From the NCBI RefSeq assembly GCF_020907405.1, contig NZ_JAJJOE010000003.1:310001-374000 (forward strand): a stretch of DNA of 64,000 nt, read 5' to 3'. Within the stretch, counting starts at the first letter, position 1. Each line of letters starts with the position of its first letter. The notes under the pieces were generated by a model that ran no database searches, was not told the DNA's origin, and worked only from the letters and a program-made list of their open reading frames with translations. Positions 62,423-64,000 of the stretch are shown piece by piece. This DNA comes from Arthrobacter sp. zg-Y769 (GTDB lineage: Bacteria; Actinomycetota; Actinomycetes; Actinomycetales; Micrococcaceae). A program made the position numbers and the translations under genes.

Positions 62423-62803
62423 ATGGAACAGGACAACGAGAGGGACTACCTGGGCCGGCAGTACGGGCCCGGAAGCATCGGAAGCACCGGCGAAGAAGTG
62501 CCGGCGGCACCGGCAGCGGAAAAGAATCCGGACAGTGCCGAAACCCGCCCGCAGGGCCGCGGTACTCCGGCAGCACCGGCGGCAGACACCGCTGACTCAC
62601 CGGCCGCCGTTCCGAGGCGCGACCTGCGGGTGGGCACCGTCGTCTGGGGCCTGGTCCTCACCGCCCTGGCCGTGCTCCTGCTGCTGACGAACACCGCGGG
62701 CCTCTCAGTGGATCCGGTCCTGCTGGTCCTCTGCATCACCCTGGGTGCCGGCCTGGCCCTCCTGGCGGGCGGCTTCCTCTCCGGCCGGAGCCGGTCCCGC
62801 TAA
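62423..62803 (+). CDS. two-helix membrane protein, unknown function
   Basis: A 126-aa protein with a hydrophilic, Ala/Pro/Gly-rich N-terminal half and two predicted helices (VGTVVWGLVLTALAVLLLL and VLLVLCITLGAGLALLAGGFL) before a short basic end. It starts 2 nt after the LiaF-like gene and is surely co-transcribed with it. No family recognised. Confidence 0.8.
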   Translation: MEQDNERDYLGRQYGPGSIGSTGEEVPAAPAAEKNPDSAETRPQGRGTPAAPAADTADSPAAVPRRDLRVGTVVWGLVLTALAVLLLLTNTAGLSVDPVLLVLCITLGAGLALLAGGFLSGRSRSR

Positions 62804-62888
62804 AGTGTTCCTTCACGGCCCAGACAGGCCGGCATGTCAGTTCGTGACTCATTTCCCTATTTCGACACCACCAGATAAGGCTTAGTAC

Positions 62889-63131
62889 ATGGAAAAGTTC
62901 TTCAGCATCCTGCGCTCCTCCCCCATAAAACGGCGGAAGGGCTGGCTCGGCGGAATCTGCGCCGGTATTGCCGCGACCTACGGCTGGGATGTGTCCCTGG
63001 TCCGGATCGGCGTCCTCCTGAGTTTCCTGCTGCCCTTCGTGGGGATAGGAACCTATCTGGTGGCCTGGCTGCTGCTGCCGAAAGCGGACGGAAGCATCCT
63101 CCTGCAGAGCCTGGTGAGTCCCCGCGCTTAG
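62889..63131 (+). CDS. small PspC-domain protein
   Basis: An 80-aa protein that is almost only a PspC domain: RRKGWLGGICAGIAATYGWDVSLVRIG, one helix (VLLSFLLPFVGIGTYLVAWLLLP) and a short tail. AAGG lies 8 nt before the ATG. With the kinase and the LiaF-like protein it makes three PspC proteins in 4 kb. Confidence 0.88.
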   Translation: MEKFFSILRSSPIKRRKGWLGGICAGIAATYGWDVSLVRIGVLLSFLLPFVGIGTYLVAWLLLPKADGSILLQSLVSPRA

Positions 63132-63201
63132 TCGCTGCCCCGATGGCTGGCTAGAATCAAGGCAAGATCCAATCACCGCCAGCAGATCCAGGGGTAATGA
63201 C

Positions 63202-64000
63202 ATGAAAATCGGTATCCTCACCAGCGGAGGCGACTGCCCCGGCCTGAACGCCGTGATCCGCGGTGCCGTCCTGAAAGGCATCAAGGAATATGAGGACATT
63301 GAGTTCGTCGGTTTCAGGGACGGCTGGCGCGGCGTCGTCGACGGCGACATCATGGATCTCCCCCGTTCCCGCGTCCGCGGCATCTCCAAGCAGGGCGGCA
63401 CGATCCTCGGGACATCCCGCACCAACCCGTTTGAGGGTCCGAACGGCGGGCCGGAGAAGATCAAGGCCACGCTGGAGCGGCTGGGCATAGATGCGATCAT
63501 CGCCATTGGCGGCGAGGGCACCCTGGCTGCCGCACAGCGTCTGACGGACGCCGGGCTGAAAATCGTGGGCGTGCCCAAGACCGTGGATAACGATCTTGAT
63601 GCCACCGATTACACCTTCGGCTTCGATACCGCGGTGGAAATTGCCACCGAGGCCTGTGACCGGCTGCGCACCACGGGCGAATCCCATCACCGCTGCATGG
63701 TGGCCGAAGTGATGGGCCGGCACGTCGGCTGGATCGCGCTGCATTCAGGCATGGCAGCCGGTGCCCACGCCATCCTGATTCCCGAGCATCCGGTCAGCAT
63801 TGAGCAGATCTCCCAGTGGGTCAGCGATGCCCGCGACCGCGGGCGCGCACCCCTGGTGGTGGTTGCCGAGGGTTTTGTCACTACGGATATGGAAATGCCG
63901 CACTCCGAACGCGGCCTCGACAGCTTCGGCCGTCCGCGGCTGGGCGGCATCGGCGAACTGCTTGCGCCGGAAATCGAGGCCCGGACCGGCATCGAAACCC
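63202..64000 (+). CDS. pfkA: 6-phosphofructokinase, 5' part
   Basis: Glycolytic kinase of fructose 6-phosphate, cut by the right edge after 266 codons. It begins MKIGILTSGGDCPGLNAVIRG, with GGEGTL and PKTVDNDLDATDYTFGFDTA active-site segments and MGRHVGWIAL. Gly at the position equivalent to E. coli 104 predicts ATP use, although Lys at the position of 124 is the residue of PPi enzymes; this pairing is known in actinobacterial ATP enzymes. AGGGG lies 7 nt before the ATG. Confidence 0.94.
   Translation, partial: MKIGILTSGGDCPGLNAVIRGAVLKGIKEYEDIEFVGFRDGWRGVVDGDIMDLPRSRVRGISKQGGTILGTSRTNPFEGPNGGPEKIKATLERLGIDAIIAIGGEGTLAAAQRLTDAGLKIVGVPKTVDNDLDATDYTFGFDTAVEIATEACDRLRTTGESHHRCMVAEVMGRHVGWIALHSGMAAGAHAILIPEHPVSIEQISQWVSDARDRGRAPLVVVAEGFVTTDMEMPHSERGLDSFGRPRLGGIGELLAPEIEARTGIET

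Overview
The window is a high-GC chromosomal segment of an actinobacterium, most probably a member of the Micrococcaceae (Arthrobacter-like). The evidence is the bacterial ribosomal/transcription super-cluster in actinobacterial order, a spc operon without rpsN between rplE and rpsH (as I recall for Micrococcus luteus), a long acidic NusG N-terminus, an RpoB start reading M-V-A-S-S-T-S, and PspC-type envelope-stress genes. No insertion sequence, prophage, CRISPR array or rRNA gene was seen.

Layout. Positions 1-15100 (minus strand) hold the ribosomal block. In order of transcription it is rpsJ-rplC-rplD-rplW-rplB-rpsS-rplV-rpsC-rplP-rpmC-rpsQ, a terminator region, rplN-rplX-rplE-rpsH-rplF-rplR-rpsE-rpmD-rplO, tandem hairpins, secY-adk-map, a strong hairpin, then infA-rpmJ-rpsM-rpsK-rpoA (rpoA is cut by the window edge). 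Positions 15400-27950 are accessory DNA lying between rpsJ and tuf: a 43-aa membrane peptide, a giant repeat-containing membrane protein (minus), and a three-gene plus-strand operon. That operon encodes an EPSP-synthase-like domain fused to an acyl-CoA ligase, an acyl-CoA dehydrogenase, and a 2,4-dienoyl-CoA-reductase-type flavoenzyme. Positions 27990-32471 carry the str operon rpsL-rpsG-fusA-tuf (minus). Positions 32813-42482 carry a full protocatechuate branch of the beta-ketoadipate pathway (pcaHGBDCFIJ), pobA and two IclR regulators. Positions 42602-50182 are rpoBC. A plus-strand thiolase (50688-51923) separates rpoB from rplJL. Then come a GNAT enzyme, rplKA, nusG, secE and tRNA-Trp (minus). 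Positions 57545-64000 hold an aminotransferase, a PspC-histidine kinase/LuxR regulator pair, three further membrane proteins (two with PspC domains), and the start of a phosphofructokinase gene.

The most notable system is the 21638-27940 operon. Its four activities (EPSPS-like, CoA ligase, acyl-CoA dehydrogenase, dienoyl-CoA reductase) are the classes used to turn shikimate into cyclohexane- or cyclohexenecarboxyl-CoA in ansatrienin/asukamycin-type pathways. Here the first two are one polypeptide. Hand alignment suggests that the shikimate-3-phosphate and PEP sites of the EPSPS domain are altered (Ser23 to Tyr, one of the Ser169/170 pair lost, Ser197 to Glu, Arg100 to Tyr, Lys411 not cleanly conserved) while the other core residues remain. 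I infer a shikimate-derived alicyclic acyl-CoA pathway, perhaps supplying a starter unit for omega-alicyclic fatty acids or a secondary metabolite. No ChcA-like reductase or ChcB-like isomerase is in the window.

The aromatic block works as a unit: PobA makes protocatechuate from 4-hydroxybenzoate, PcaHG opens the ring, and PcaB, C, D, IJ and F carry it to succinyl-CoA and acetyl-CoA. Two palindromes (40373-40389 and 41663-41679) are good candidate operators for the IclR regulators. The PspC kinase/regulator/LiaF-like genes look like an actinobacterial envelope-stress sensor.
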